Source: Bacteroides helcogenes P 36-108 (GTDB lineage: Bacteria; Bacteroidota; Bacteroidia; Bacteroidales; Bacteroidaceae). From it: a stretch of 64,000 bases of DNA. This document shows positions 33,746-43,541 of the stretch, piece by piece. Made by a program: the position numbers and the translations under genes. The notes under the pieces are model-generated. The model searched no databases. It saw nothing but the letters and a program-made list of their open reading frames with translations, and had not been told where the DNA came from. Each line of letters begins with the position of its first letter. Position 1 is the stretch's first letter. The DNA is taken from assembly GCF_000186225.1 (NCBI RefSeq), contig NC_014933.1, positions 3,348,001 to 3,412,000 of the forward strand, in the 5' to 3' direction.

Positions 33746-33818
33746 ATTATTTTTTATTCAGTAAAAGCGGTCTTTAGAACATCTATTGTATGCTATGCTT
33801 TTACAATTGGGCGCAAAG

Positions 33819-35759
33819 TTACCATTTATTTATCATATTCTGAACTTCTTCGCTTATTTTTTTAGCAAATTCTTCTATTTTCATCGTTCCCTTGTCACCT
33901 TCTCCCTGCTTACGAACTGCTATTTCTTTATTTTCAGCTTCTTTTTCGCCTACAACCAACATGTAAGGAATACGCTTCATCTCATTGTCGCGAATTTTAC
34001 GTCCAATCTTCTCATTGCGTTCGTCCACAATTGCACGAATATCATATTTTTTTAAGAATAGCTTCACTTCCTGAGCGTAATCATTAAATTTCTCACTGAT
34101 TGGCAAGATAGCTACCTGATCCGGCGTCAGCCATAAGGGGAACTTGCCGGCGGTATGTTCAATAAGAACGGCTACAAAACGCTCCATAGAACCGAATGGC
34201 GCCCGATGAACCATTACCGGTCGGTGCTTCTGGTTATCAGCACCTGTATATTCCAACTGGAAGCGTTCCGGCAAATTATAGTCCACCTGAATAGTTCCCA
34301 ACTGCCAACGACGGCCAATAGCATCTTTCACCATAAAGTCAAGTTTAGGGCCATAGAAAGCAGCCTCGCCATACTCTATTCTGGCTTTTAATCCTTTTTC
34401 TTCACACGCTTCAATAATTGCCTGCTCCGCTTTCTCCCAATTTTCATCACTGCCGATGTACTTGTCACGGTTTACTTTGTCACGCAAAGAAATCTGCGCC
34501 TCAAAGTTTTCAAAATCCATCGACTGAAACACAATAGAGATAATATCCATTACACGGAGGAATTCATCCTTCACTTGATCAGGACGACAGAAAATATGTG
34601 CATCATCCTGAGTAAAGCTACGCACACGGGTTAATCCGTGCAATTCACCACTTTGTTCGTAACGACAAACCGTACCGAACTCAGCCAAACGCAAAGGCAA
34701 ATCCTTGTAAGAGCGAGGAGAGTTTTTGTAAATCATGCAGTGATGAGGACAATTCATCGGCTTCAAAAAGTATTCCTCTCCTTCCTCCGGTGTATGAATG
34801 GGTTGAAATGAATCTTTACCGTATTTGGCATAATGTCCGGAAGTGATATAAAGCAATTTATTTCCGATAGGCGGACACATTACTTCCTGATAATCATAAC
34901 GGGCCTGAATACGACGCAGAAAGTCCTGCAAACGGATACGCAAGGCAGTACCCTTCGGCAACCACATCGGAAGTCCTTTGCCCACAGTATCAGAGAACAT
35001 GAACAAATCCATTTCTTTACCAATCTTGCGGTGGTCACGTTTTTTGGCTTCTTCCAGCAACACAAGATATTCATCCAGCATTTTCTTCTTCGGGAACGTA
35101 ATGCCGTAAATACGCGTCATCATTTTACGATCCTCCTGCCCACGCCAATAAGCACCGGCAACGGAAGTCAGTTTAATAGCCTTGATAGGTGCGGTTGTCA
35201 TCAGATGAGGGCCGCGACACAAATCGGTGAATGCACCTTGAGTATAAGTAGTGATATGGCCGTCTTCCAGTTCAGAAATCAACTCACATTTGTAGGTTTC
35301 TCCACGACCACCGAACATCTTCAATGCGTCTGCCTTTGCAATATCTTTTCTGACAACAGCTTCTTTCCTTGCAACCAATTCAGCCATTTTTTTCTCAATG
35401 ACAGGCAGATCCGCTTCCTTAATGGTTGCTTCTCCCGGATCTACATCATAATAGAATCCGTTCTCAATGGCAGGACCGATACCGAACTGAATACCCGGAT
35501 AGAGTTCCTGCAAGGCTTCGGCCAACAAATGGGCACTGGTATGCCAAAAGGCATGTTTACCCTGCTCGTCTTCCCATTTATAGAGAACAACTTCAGCGTC
35601 TTGCATGATAGGACGCCCCAAATCATAAATCTCTCCGTTCACACCACAAGCCAACACATCTTGTGCCAACCGTGAACTGATGCTTTCTGCAATTTGCAGT
35701 CCTGTCACTCCTTCGTTATATTCACGAACAGAGCTGTCTGGAAAAGTTATCTTTATCAT
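33819..35759 (-). CDS. thrS: Threonyl-tRNA synthetase
   Basis: 646 residues, full length. Order: TGS domain (1-65), editing domain with [11 protein letters not shown], then class II core with motif 2 ([20 protein letters not shown], then DDAHIFC), motif 3 ([20 protein letters not shown]) and the zinc site residues in NCPHHCMIY. The C-terminal anticodon-binding domain begins at about [13 protein letters not shown]. It is upstream of infC in the same direction with a 73-nt gap, the widespread thrS-infC order. Confidence 0.97.
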   Translation of the reverse strand: MIKITFPDSSVREYNEGVTGLQIAESISSRLAQDVLACGVNGEIYDLGRPIMQDAEVVLYKWEDEQGKHAFWHTSAHLLAEALQELYPGIQFGIGPAIENGFYYDVDPGEATIKEADLPVIEKKMAELVARKEAVVRKDIAKADALKMFGGRGETYKCELISELEDGHITTYTQGAFTDLCRGPHLMTTAPIKAIKLTSVAGAYWRGQEDRKMMTRIYGITFPKKKMLDEYLVLLEEAKKRDHRKIGKEMDLFMFSDTVGKGLPMWLPKGTALRIRLQDFLRRIQARYDYQEVMCPPIGNKLLYITSGHYAKYGKDSFQPIHTPEEGEEYFLKPMNCPHHCMIYKNSPRSYKDLPLRLAEFGTVCRYEQSGELHGLTRVRSFTQDDAHIFCRPDQVKDEFLRVMDIISIVFQSMDFENFEAQISLRDKVNRDKYIGSDENWEKAEQAIIEACEEKGLKARIEYGEAAFYGPKLDFMVKDAIGRRWQLGTIQVDYNLPERFQLEYTGADNQKHRPVMVHRAPFGSMERFVAVLIEHTAGKFPLWLTPDQVAILPISEKFNDYAQEVKLFLKKYDIRAIVDERNEKIGRKIRDNEMKRIPYMLVVGEKEAENKEIAVRKQGEGDKGTMKIEEFAKKISEEVQNMINKW

Positions 35760-35838
35760 AATGTTATGTATATTTCAAATTTCAGAACGCAAAAATAACT
35801 AATTCTTTATTGATATTCTATTTTTTAGCAAAAAAATG

Positions 35839-37890
35839 TTATTCCTGCACTGCTGTAAATCTCTTTATAATATTGTATGCCGATACAATACCAAGTTCAC
35901 CGGCTTTACTCAAATCTGCAATCCCCTGCTTATTATTCCCTAAAAAGACATGCGTCAATCCCCGATTGAAATAAGCTTCCGCCAAATCAGGATTCAATTC
36001 TATCGCCTTGTCATAATCCGATAAAGCGGCACGATAATCTTTCAGTAAGGAAAGTACATTACCGCGATTATAATAGCCATAAACAAAATCGGGAGCCAAT
36101 CGGACTACATGATCCAAATCTTTTTTCACAATTTCGTAATCTATCGCCTTTACTTCCGCCCTTTTAGGTTCAGCAACCGTACCGGATGTTGCGCCATCAT
36201 TCATCGCAGCTTCGGCTTTTTGATATTCAAGCTGCTTATAACGCACCAAAGCACGCATAAAATAAGCCGGGAAGAAAGTATCGTCCAAAAGGATGCTTTG
36301 TGTAAAATCATCAATGGAACTGGCAAAATCCTGAACTAAATAGAAATCCAACCCGCGCATAAAACGTTTTTGGGCATTTCTGTCATCAGCCACGATATCC
36401 GAAGTATGGGCGTCAATCAAAGCAAAATGAAAACGTACCTGCTCTTCGGTCAACGGAGCCTCCATGTTGGTAATACGCAATGGCTTCGGGAAAAGCTTCA
36501 TATAGTTCAGTTCATCAATAAATTTGTAATAATGCACTATGCGCTTCACGTCACTTGGCTTCTCATAATAAGTCAAAGCATACATCGGTTCAAATTTAAT
36601 GGCTACATTCCGGTCTTGCACGCGTCCGCGATAGTCACTCTTGTAGCGTTGTTCTGCCCCCGAATCATCTGCAATCACGATCTTCCGGTAGTTGTCCATA
36701 TTTTTATCTGACTTTTTACGAGTTTTCCCCCTTTCCTCCCCCGAATTATCAGAAGTATTATCATTATCTGCCATGTTTTTATTCCGGACAACCGAAGCTC
36801 CATTGCGTTTATCAATTTGCATTTTCATGATCTTGAACTCATCCTGTTCTGCTCCTTTTCGGTCACCTATCTTTTTCCGGGCTTCAGCACGGTGATAATA
36901 CCCCGCCAAGAAATTAGGATATTCATTGATTACCTTGGAATAGTCATTGATAGCACCACGATAGTCACCGGTCTGCGATCGTAATATACCACGATTGAAA
37001 GTGGCCATCATATTATCCGGTTCAGTTTTCAAAACAAAGTCAAAATCTTCAATTGCCCGATTGTCATCCCCTACCTGTGCACGTAACAAACCACGGTTAT
37101 AATGTCCAAGAAAGTTATCAGGGTCTATATCCAATGCCAAATCGTAATCATTCATAGCTCCCTTCAAATTATTTTGATGAAAACGAGCCAACGCACGGTT
37201 AATATAATTACCGGCATTCTTAGCACTCAGATGAATGGACTGGTCTAAATCCGCCTCTGCTTCTTTATATTTCCCCTGCTGAAGATACACAATGGCTCTT
37301 GCTCCCCATCCATCCGGATCATAACGATCCATTTCGATGGCCTTCTCAAAATCCTGCAAGGCCCGTAGCGTATCCTTCTGCTGCAGAGACACTTCTCCAC
37401 GCATCAAGTATGCACGTGTATATTTAGGAGCAATTGTCAGGAGTTTGCCTAAATCCTCTTTTGCCTCGCCATAATCCTTTTTCTGTATATGGCACAGAGT
37501 AAGATTATGCCAAAGCACCACGTTTTCAGGATCATATTTGATAGCAGTCTTATAATCTTCTATCGCACCGTCAAACTTATTTTGCCTGACACGCGCCAAA
37601 CCTCTGATCTGATAGGCTCCAACCACAAATGGATTTCTTTGGATAGCCGCACTGCAATCGGCTTCTGCTCCTTGATAGTCATCCAGATTAACCTTCGCCA
37701 AACCACGAAAGAAATAAGGTTCATATAAATAAGGCTTCGCATTAATTACCTGATTGAAATATTGAATGGAAAGTACGTAATCTTCAAAATACAATGCATT
37801 TCGGGCGATAGTCATTACCCGTTCCGTATTTATTTGTGCATACAGCAGTGTAGGCAACAGCAAAAGAGCTGTCAGTATTTTTTTCATCAT
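35839..37890 (-). CDS. Secreted TPR-repeat protein
   Basis: 683 residues with a signal peptide (KKILTALLLLPTLLYAQ). From about residue 25 to 350 there are at least nine consecutive TPR units (pattern ALARFHQNNLKGAMNDYDLA, LDIDPDNFLGHYNRGLLRAQ). A low-complexity charged insert follows (about 370-420, NTSDNSGEERGKTRKKSDKN), then further TPRs at 500-683 (YYNRGNVLSLLKDYRAALSD). TPR arrays bind other proteins; this one is periplasmic or outer-membrane associated. The specific partner is unknown. It stands between def and thrS with its own spacing. Confidence 0.85.
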   Translation of the reverse strand: MMKKILTALLLLPTLLYAQINTERVMTIARNALYFEDYVLSIQYFNQVINAKPYLYEPYFFRGLAKVNLDDYQGAEADCSAAIQRNPFVVGAYQIRGLARVRQNKFDGAIEDYKTAIKYDPENVVLWHNLTLCHIQKKDYGEAKEDLGKLLTIAPKYTRAYLMRGEVSLQQKDTLRALQDFEKAIEMDRYDPDGWGARAIVYLQQGKYKEAEADLDQSIHLSAKNAGNYINRALARFHQNNLKGAMNDYDLALDIDPDNFLGHYNRGLLRAQVGDDNRAIEDFDFVLKTEPDNMMATFNRGILRSQTGDYRGAINDYSKVINEYPNFLAGYYHRAEARKKIGDRKGAEQDEFKIMKMQIDKRNGASVVRNKNMADNDNTSDNSGEERGKTRKKSDKNMDNYRKIVIADDSGAEQRYKSDYRGRVQDRNVAIKFEPMYALTYYEKPSDVKRIVHYYKFIDELNYMKLFPKPLRITNMEAPLTEEQVRFHFALIDAHTSDIVADDRNAQKRFMRGLDFYLVQDFASSIDDFTQSILLDDTFFPAYFMRALVRYKQLEYQKAEAAMNDGATSGTVAEPKRAEVKAIDYEIVKKDLDHVVRLAPDFVYGYYNRGNVLSLLKDYRAALSDYDKAIELNPDLAEAYFNRGLTHVFLGNNKQGIADLSKAGELGIVSAYNIIKRFTAVQE

Positions 37891-38005
37891 CTTGTCTTAT
37901 AAATGCTTGTAAACGAAGCAAAAATAACGTTTTTCATTTACTTCACAGGATTAACAGAATACTTTTTATATTTTTTGAGCCTTTTATACCTTACTTATAC
38001 GGTTA

Positions 38006-38563
38006 CTATTTCTTTACTACTTTCACTTTATAGGAACAATGCGCCTTTCCCTTCAACAAACTACCCAACTTCCCCTTAATCATCTGCTTGCGAAGCGGAG
38101 ATATATGATCGATAAACATCTTCCCATCCAAATGATCAAATTCATGCTGCATCACCCGTGCCAAATAACCTTCAACAACTTCATCATGGGCTACCATATT
38201 CTCGTCCAAATACTTTACACGAATTTTATCGCCACGTCTCACCGACTCATGAATTCCCGGCAAGCTCAAGCATCCTTCTTCCATAGACACCTCCTCTCCC
38301 GCTACATCCAAAATGTGGGCATTGATATACACCTTACGGAAGTCCTTGTATTCCGGCATATCATCCGATAAGACATCAAGGTTGACGACCACAACACGGA
38401 TAGGCAAACCGATTTGTGGTGCGGCAAGTCCTACGCCTTCGGCATTATCCATGGTTTCGAACATATTGTCAATCAACTCTTTCAAATTCGGATAATCCGG
38501 AGTGATATCCTCCGCCACTTTTCTCAATACGGGCTGGCCGTACACATAAATGGGTAAAATCAT
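38006..38563 (-). CDS. def: Peptide deformylase
   Basis: 185 residues with all three motifs: [12 protein letters not shown] (motif 1), EEGCLSLPG (motif 2 with the metal-binding Cys) and the HEFDH metal site in [12 protein letters not shown] (motif 3). It removes the N-formyl group from new proteins. It is 11 nt downstream of ruvX, probably co-transcribed. Confidence 0.96.
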   Translation of the reverse strand: MILPIYVYGQPVLRKVAEDITPDYPNLKELIDNMFETMDNAEGVGLAAPQIGLPIRVVVVNLDVLSDDMPEYKDFRKVYINAHILDVAGEEVSMEEGCLSLPGIHESVRRGDKIRVKYLDENMVAHDEVVEGYLARVMQHEFDHLDGKMFIDHISPLRKQMIKGKLGSLLKGKAHCSYKVKVVKK

Positions 38564-38574
38564 TTTTAAGTTTA

Positions 38575-39000
38575 TTACAGATTACTAAAACGTTTATTCT
38601 CCAAATAAGTTTGTAGGATAATAGTAGCGCTAATCTCATCGACCAATGCTTTGTTTTGCCGGTCTTTCTTCTTCAGCCCGGCCTCCAACATTGTACGATG
38701 TGCCAAGACGGACGTAAAGCGCTCATCCACATATTCTATCGGCATATCAGGTAATTTATTCCTCAATGAACGAACAAATGGTTCAATATTCCTCATATTT
38801 TCCGAAACTTCATTATTCATCTGTTTGGGAAGTCCCACCAAGATACGTTCCACCGGCTCTTTAGCCACATAATCAATAATGAAAGCCAGCAACTGATGCG
38901 TAGGCACAGTTGTCAAACCGTTAGCAATCATCTGTAATGTATCACTGACGGCTATTCCCGTACGTTTCCGTCCGTAGTCGATAGCTATTATTCTACTCAT
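38575..39000 (-). CDS. ruvX: Putative pre-16S rRNA nuclease (YqgF/RuvX)
   Basis: 141 residues from the ATG at 39000 ([10 protein letters not shown]); an upstream ATG adds four residues without a family match. An RNase H-like fold with [45 protein letters not shown] and the last catalytic Asp in [17 protein letters not shown]. It processes the 5' end of 16S rRNA. Normal length. Confidence 0.93.
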   Translation of the reverse strand: MSRIIAIDYGRKRTGIAVSDTLQMIANGLTTVPTHQLLAFIIDYVAKEPVERILVGLPKQMNNEVSENMRNIEPFVRSLRNKLPDMPIEYVDERFTSVLAHRTMLEAGLKKKDRQNKALVDEISATIILQTYLENKRFSNL

Positions 39001-39060
39001 AATGGACTGCAAAATTACGATTAATATTTGAATTCTCCGTCAATCCCTAACTATAATACA

Positions 39061-39090
39061 GAAAAAGGATGCCTGATAAATCAGACACCC
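39061..39090 (-). terminator. Terminator of the left outer-membrane operon
   Basis: Minus strand: GGGTGTCTGA, TTTA, TCAGGCATCC with G-U pairs, then TTTTTC. It lies outside the inverted duplication, about 37 nt past its edge. Confidence 0.65.
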
Positions 39091-39126
39091 ACATTTTCCC
39101 ATCATTCTCTATATCCAGTTACTCCT

Positions 39127-39876
39127 CTATTTTAAGTAAATCTTATAAGTGAGTCCTCCTGTGAAATACCGCATCTTCTGCATCTCCATCTGTATGTGCA
39201 GATGGTTGAACAATAAATAGGTAGCTCCCAAAGCAAAATCCTTGGAGTCATATTCGGCTATCAGCCTCAATTGCGGATGAAAGGTGGGATTATAGGTGAC
39301 GCCCAGCGCAAGCCCGTTCAGCTTGTATTCATTCCGTTTGTTATAAAGATAAGAAAGGTGCACGCCTATTTCTTCCCTGCCCAGAGGGATATGCTTGGTG
39401 GCGGCCACATAAAAACGGCAGAAATAGCCGTTCCCGTCTGTCGATGAAATTTGCCCGTCTCCCGATTCCGTGTAAGGATCGGAAGTTCCGAATACCACAG
39501 CCGGCATGTGCTTCCAGAATTGCCCCTCCTTCAAGGCTCTCAGGCGGAGGGAGAAATACCTGTCCTGATTCGTGAATCCCGTGTATCCGTAGGGCGCCAG
39601 TCCCAGTGCCTCGGCTTTGAACAGGGTGCAAGTGTATGCCACTTCCATCCAGGGGAATATGGTGACATTCAGGAAGTAATTGTAAGTATGGTAATACCAG
39701 GTGGGAGGAGTCAGTTCCCTGTTCATGAAATTACCGCCAATCATGACGGTCTTGTCACGTTGCATCTCGGCGGAGGGAGCATGCAGGAGTCCTGTGGTTC
39801 CATACGTCAACTGGGCGGATGCCTCCAACGACAAGCAGGAAAACAGTATGAAAAAAAGTCGTTTAAACTTCATCAT
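39127..39876 (-). CDS. YjbH-like outer-membrane protein, left copy
   Basis: 249 residues with a signal peptide (LFFILFSCLSLEASAQ). The mature start LTYGTTGLLHAPSAEMQRDK, TVMIGGNFMN is the N-terminal signature of YjbH (GfcD-like) beta-barrel proteins linked to exopolysaccharide export, and the rest alternates aromatic/polar residues as in outer-membrane strands. It is shorter than enterobacterial YjbH and is probably one half of a split family; the 415-residue protein of the same operon type would be the other half. It differs from the right copy (48366-49115) at one residue seen (Arg/Lys in FMNRELTPP). It is last in the left operon, after an intrinsic terminator, so read-through or its own promoter is needed. 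Confidence 0.75.
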   Translation of the reverse strand: MMKFKRLFFILFSCLSLEASAQLTYGTTGLLHAPSAEMQRDKTVMIGGNFMNRELTPPTWYYHTYNYFLNVTIFPWMEVAYTCTLFKAEALGLAPYGYTGFTNQDRYFSLRLRALKEGQFWKHMPAVVFGTSDPYTESGDGQISSTDGNGYFCRFYVAATKHIPLGREEIGVHLSYLYNKRNEYKLNGLALGVTYNPTFHPQLRLIAEYDSKDFALGATYLLFNHLHIQMEMQKMRYFTGGLTYKIYLK

Positions 39877-40082
39877 TACATAATAGTTTGAATCAGAAAA
39901 TGCCTTGCAGCATCAAGTCTCTCATTGAAAAAAGGCGTCTGAAAAATCCAGACGCCTTCTTTTTAGAGTCTATTGCATCTTGACATGCATTATTCCAGGA
40001 TAACCACGCGGTTCAGGAAGTTCTTTCCGAACATGTTCTCAGTACCGCCGAATCCTACGAGTTCGAGTTGGTCTTTGTCAAC
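39129..40082 (+). repeat. Outer inverted repeat, left arm (954 bp)
   Basis: Near-perfect reverse complement of 48160-49113; only about two differences were noticed by eye (including one Arg/Lys codon). It covers the 3' end of the OmpA-like gene, a terminator and the whole 249-residue gene. Identity ends within the stop codon (TAG here, TGA on the right). Mirror coordinates sum to 88242 along its length. Confidence 0.92.
39932..39958 (-). terminator. Terminator between left OmpA-like and YjbH-like genes
   Basis: AAGGCGTCTG (39932-39941) pairs with CAGACGCCTT (39949-39958), with a T-run on the minus strand. Confidence 0.85.
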
Positions 40083-41150
40083 ACCTTCTGCAATCAGAGC
40101 ATCGTAAACGGCCTGGGCACGTTTTTCAGACAACTTCTGATTCCAAGAAGAACTACCGGTAGCCTTGTCACAGTAACCTGCAATCTTGTACTTTCTATCA
40201 GAATTGCCTTTCAGAGTTTTAGCAGCCAACTGGATGTTAACCTTGCCATAGTCATCAATCTTGGCACTACCGATCTTGAAGAAGATGGCGCGAGGACCGG
40301 CAACCTGAACTTCCTTAACAACTTCCTTAGTTTCAGCAGGTTTTGCGTTAGCCAATGCATTCTTAGCGTTAGCCAAGTCAGCCTGTGACTGTGCAAGTTC
40401 GCTTCTGTATCTGTTGATTTCATCATTAAGAGCATCAACATCAACATCACATGGTTTTGCAAAGTTCTTGCCACCGAAAGTATAGGCAAAGCCCAAATTC
40501 AGACGGGCGGTAGCTTCAGCCTTACGGCAATCGCTTCCAGTACCGAAGAGAGAAGGGGTTACACCCAAACGGCCTTCGAGGTTGATAGCCCATTTCTCGT
40601 TGAGGTTATAAGCCAATCCCAAACCTACAGTTGCGCCAATGCGTACTTTAGCATCACCGGCTGCAAAAGAGATATTCTTATCCATAGGAATGGTGGTGGT
40701 AGTACCCGGAGTCAAAGTAACGTCAGAACCGGTGTAGTTGATAGAACCACTGACAGCACGGCCAATGTTCATTGTAGGACCACCGAACAAATACACATCC
40801 ACAGCACGGTTCACATTTTTGTTACCAAACAAGCTGTTCAGATTCAACATAGCGTCCAGATTGATCTCACCAAATTTCTTGCAGTATGCACTGTAACCGG
40901 TGGACTGTGTTTCCAGACTCTGCCATGCGCCGCTGACAACGCCACGCACGCCCCATGTTGGAGTCAGATACTTACCTATCTGCACATTGATGTTGAGAGT
41001 CGGTGAATTTATTCCATCATTCAAGACGGTCATAGCACCTACTCCAGCACCGACGAATATATTATCGCCGGCTTCTTTTTTCTCCTGAGCATCGGCAGAG
41101 ACACCTACACCAGCTAAGAGAAGAGACAATACTAAAAATTTATATTTCAT
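39990..41150 (-). CDS. OmpA-family outer-membrane protein, left copy
   Basis: 386 residues: signal peptide (LVLSLLLAGVGVSADAQ), an N-terminal eight-strand-type barrel (NIFVGAGVGAMTVLNDGINS to FAYTFGGKNFAKP), a coiled linker (INRYRSELAQSQADLANAKN), then the peptidoglycan-binding OmpA domain (AIFFKIGSAKIDDYGKVNIQ, GYCDKATGSSSWNQKLSEKR, VELVGFGGTE-like end). The barrel half differs from the right copy while the last about 30 codons are identical in DNA. It links the outer membrane to the wall. It is third in the left operon and presumably silent in this orientation. Confidence 0.85.
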   Translation of the reverse strand: MKYKFLVLSLLLAGVGVSADAQEKKEAGDNIFVGAGVGAMTVLNDGINSPTLNINVQIGKYLTPTWGVRGVVSGAWQSLETQSTGYSAYCKKFGEINLDAMLNLNSLFGNKNVNRAVDVYLFGGPTMNIGRAVSGSINYTGSDVTLTPGTTTTIPMDKNISFAAGDAKVRIGATVGLGLAYNLNEKWAINLEGRLGVTPSLFGTGSDCRKAEATARLNLGFAYTFGGKNFAKPCDVDVDALNDEINRYRSELAQSQADLANAKNALANAKPAETKEVVKEVQVAGPRAIFFKIGSAKIDDYGKVNIQLAAKTLKGNSDRKYKIAGYCDKATGSSSWNQKLSEKRAQAVYDALIAEGVDKDQLELVGFGGTENMFGKNFLNRVVILE

Positions 41151-41221
41151 TTTTTCTTCTTTTTTAGGGTAAATAATTCGTTCTTAAAGACAGACAATAT
41201 AACAATGTCTATTCATTTAAT

Positions 41222-42175
41222 TTATTTACCGCCAATACCTCCACCGGCATTTGTGCTATCGCCGTGACCATGACTATGATCGATTGCCACACCTTCAGCA
41301 GTAGCTTCGATAGAGCTGGCTGCGGGGATTGTCTGTTCACCAGTTACACTATAACTCTTGTCAGCAACAATTGCAGTCAATTTTGCAGCATAAATTTCCA
41401 GTTGAGTGGTAACATTAAAGGTTACACTGCTCGCAGCTTCAGTCAAAGTGAAAGCAATGGATTGCAGTCCTGTCTTGGCAGTTGTAGGAAGAGCATTGAT
41501 TTTGTCACGAAGAAGTCCTTGAGCTGTCATCAAGTTAGCTTTTTCTTCATCAGACAAAGTGGCACGGGTGTCAGGACCTGTCAAAGCGTCAACCTCACTC
41601 AAAAGAGCTGCTTTTTGTTCGGGTGTTACATATCCACCTACGGGAACGGGTACTTCCTTTACAATAACTGTACCAGCGGCAAATTCTCCTGTAAATACTT
41701 GTTCAACAGGGTCGCTAATGATAGGTTCTTCACTCAGTTTTTCTCCGTTTTCAACAGCAACATCTTCCGCTACTGCTTCCAGTACAAAGTTTACAGGAAT
41801 AACAACGTATGCACCCTTCTGAAGTGCAGGTACATTTACAGTCTTGACAACCGTAGTATATCCGTCTTTAGAAGCATATACCTTAAAAGTTGCAGCAGCT
41901 TTGTATGCAACAGAAGCTTCCAACGCAGCACCGGTTTCATCTGTAAATACTACACCATCCAACGTATTGCCATTAGCAGAAGTTGCGGACAGGTTCACAT
42001 AAGCTACACCGGCCTCAGCCTCCGGAATTGTCACTTCGGGTACAGTAACATTAATATTAGGAACATTTACATTGAAATCTTCCTTTGTACAGCCAGTTAA
42101 TGCAAAACCGGCTACCACAGACACAGCTAATACCAATTTAGTATTCAGACTGCTCAAAAAATTAACTTTTCTCAT
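41222..42175 (-). CDS. DUF3869 surface lipoprotein, left copy
   Basis: 317 residues. Signal peptide with lipobox FALTGC, followed by TKEDFNVN; Lys plus acidic residues after the cysteine form the Bacteroides signal for surface display. The mature part is beta-rich Ig-like sequence (VPNINVTVPEVTIPEAEAGV, AYVNLSATSANGNTLDGV, ATFKVYASKDGYTTVVKTVN) matching DUF3869. The C-terminus ends DHSHGHGDSTNAGGGIGGK. The right copy has a very different body but the same kind of end (HYSHGHGHGTQNAGGG). It probably lies on the surface with the barrel partners. Function unknown. Confidence 0.75.
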   Translation of the reverse strand: MRKVNFLSSLNTKLVLAVSVVAGFALTGCTKEDFNVNVPNINVTVPEVTIPEAEAGVAYVNLSATSANGNTLDGVVFTDETGAALEASVAYKAAATFKVYASKDGYTTVVKTVNVPALQKGAYVVIPVNFVLEAVAEDVAVENGEKLSEEPIISDPVEQVFTGEFAAGTVIVKEVPVPVGGYVTPEQKAALLSEVDALTGPDTRATLSDEEKANLMTAQGLLRDKINALPTTAKTGLQSIAFTLTEAASSVTFNVTTQLEIYAAKLTAIVADKSYSVTGEQTIPAASSIEATAEGVAIDHSHGHGDSTNAGGGIGGK

Positions 42176-42199
42176 TTTTTAATTAATTAAAAATTAAAC

Positions 42200-43186
42200 T
42201 TAGTTTACTAATTCTGATTCTATAAAATATGGATTGTATTGGTTCTTTTTCAATTCATTGTCATCAGCAGTAGAATGCGGCATCAAATAATACTCCGATT
42301 CATTCCCGGCATTGTAAGTAATCCCCGTACCAAAACCGGTAGATACCCTTGGCAAATGCCCGTTCCTCTTTTGTCTATAAGGAGGAAGTGCAATGGATAT
42401 TTTAAATCCCCCGTTATATCTTGCCTTATTCGACTCCGCCAAATAGAAACCTATTGCAGCGTATTTAAAATATCTCATCATTTCCGCCCGCACGCCTACG
42501 TCTTTCAGCAGATATTGTTCTGCCCGAAGTCTGAATTCCGTATTGTATTTAGGCCAATAAAAATTGCCTCCCACAGACCAATACCATCTTGTTTCTCCAT
42601 TATAATGGAAAGAGGCAAAGTTCTCAAAATAGCCAATCCCTACCAGACCAAACTTTCCTGCCAGAGAAAAGCGTTCATCTTTTAGCGGATGGAACGCACT
42701 CAGCTCAACCCCATAGCTATTGACATCAAATACCCCGGCAACAGCCTTCATCCATATATTGTGCGGCAAGCGTACATTTTGTTCCAAAGTCAGATACCCC
42801 CAACGCACGTTCTCCATCGCACCATTATATCCGTCATTATATACCGGAAGCACAACTTGCGCTGTCAGTTTGGAACCTTTCCACAAAGAGACCTCGACAG
42901 TAGGGCTGAATTCCAAGCATATCTGATAAATCTGGGTGATTATCAGATTTTTAAAATAGAGTTGCGGATATATCAAAACGTCAACCTTAAACAAAGAGCG
43001 ATTTCCCGTCTTTATTTTCCGAGCCTGCTTCCACGTACCGCCCAAATCGTAACTGACGTTCCAATCCCGGCGTTCGGCGTTCGACACGGTATCACCTTTC
43101 ACGGGGTGATAGTAAAGAGAGATTTGAGGCACATTGTTATCCAGGACAATGATCCGGCATGGCTTTTCCTCCGGTAAACCCAACTT
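42200..43186 (-). pseudogene. YjbH-like barrel gene, headless (silent) left copy
   Basis: From 43186 the frame reads KLGLPEEKPCRIIVLDNNVP and follows the 415-residue right-hand protein throughout, to the stop (QYNPYFIESELVN versus SFNPYFIKSELLN), with clear sequence drift. The first 86 residues of the right copy, including its signal peptide, have no counterpart: upstream of 43186 the frame to ATG 43243 (MMQSCSKHLF...) is unrelated, and no TAnnTTTG promoter was seen. The gene is thus a cassette without promoter or leader. It would become complete if the segment 43187-45197 inverted. 'Pseudogene' is used for the present arrangement only. Confidence 0.8.
43040..43186 (-). repeat. Inner inverted repeat, left arm (147 bp)
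   Basis: Reverse complement of 45198-45344 with seven differences by eye (about 95% identity), covering codons KLGLPEE to SYDLG. Identity falls sharply on both sides: to nothing on the inner side, to ordinary paralogue level on the outer side. Probable crossover site for inversion. Confidence 0.88.
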
Positions 43187-43259
43187 GGCATACGAATGTA
43201 GAATCTTGTCCACGAAAAGGTGTTTTGAGCAGCTCTGCATCATACCAAACCCATGATAC

Positions 43260-43320
43260 CTCCGTAGTTTCTCCGTAGTTTCCCCGTGTTTATGGTACTT
43301 TACATGGAGAAACTACGGAG
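43260..43320. repeat. Inverted repeat with internal direct repeats beside the recombinase
   Basis: CTCCGTAGTTTCTCC (43260-43274) is a perfect reverse complement of 43306-43320. The left arm holds CTCCGTAGTTT twice in tandem. With mismatches the pairing extends to about 37 nt per arm (from ATGAT near 43252 to ATCAT near 43337). It could be a recombinase binding site or a hairpin shielding the segment from read-through. Confidence 0.7.
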
Positions 43321-43541
43321 GAACTATGGAGAAATCATGCCTCTGATGTATTGCAGTTCATGCATATTTGTATGATAAAGTCGCAATTGTTACCCATTTG
43401 TTATCCTTCACAATCTTCATGTTTCTAAGACGAGAGCAAATGGATGGCACAATTAATGCAAGGTTTGCTTCACATGTGCAGTCGGCATATTGTTGCTATC
43501 TTGTTATTTTTAACAATCAACTATAAATTTATTTAGAAAAG

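Noticed and set aside
34833..35675. 280-codon frame antisense to thrS
   Set aside because: It lies opposite a strongly conserved gene; its composition (many His, Phe, Gln) is that of a shadow frame.
39341..39631. 96-codon frame within both 249-residue genes, mirrored at 48611-48901
   Set aside because: Present in both copies only because the DNA is identical; Arg/Gly/His-rich shadow of the real frame.
41264..42100. 278-codon frame antisense to the left DUF3869 gene
   Set aside because: Ser/Tyr/Arg/Asn-rich shadow of a Thr/Val/Ala-rich gene; no start context or motif.
43187..43243. Extension of the left YjbH-like gene to ATG 43243
   Set aside because: The 19 residues MMQSCSKH... have no match in the right copy, no signal peptide and no promoter in front.
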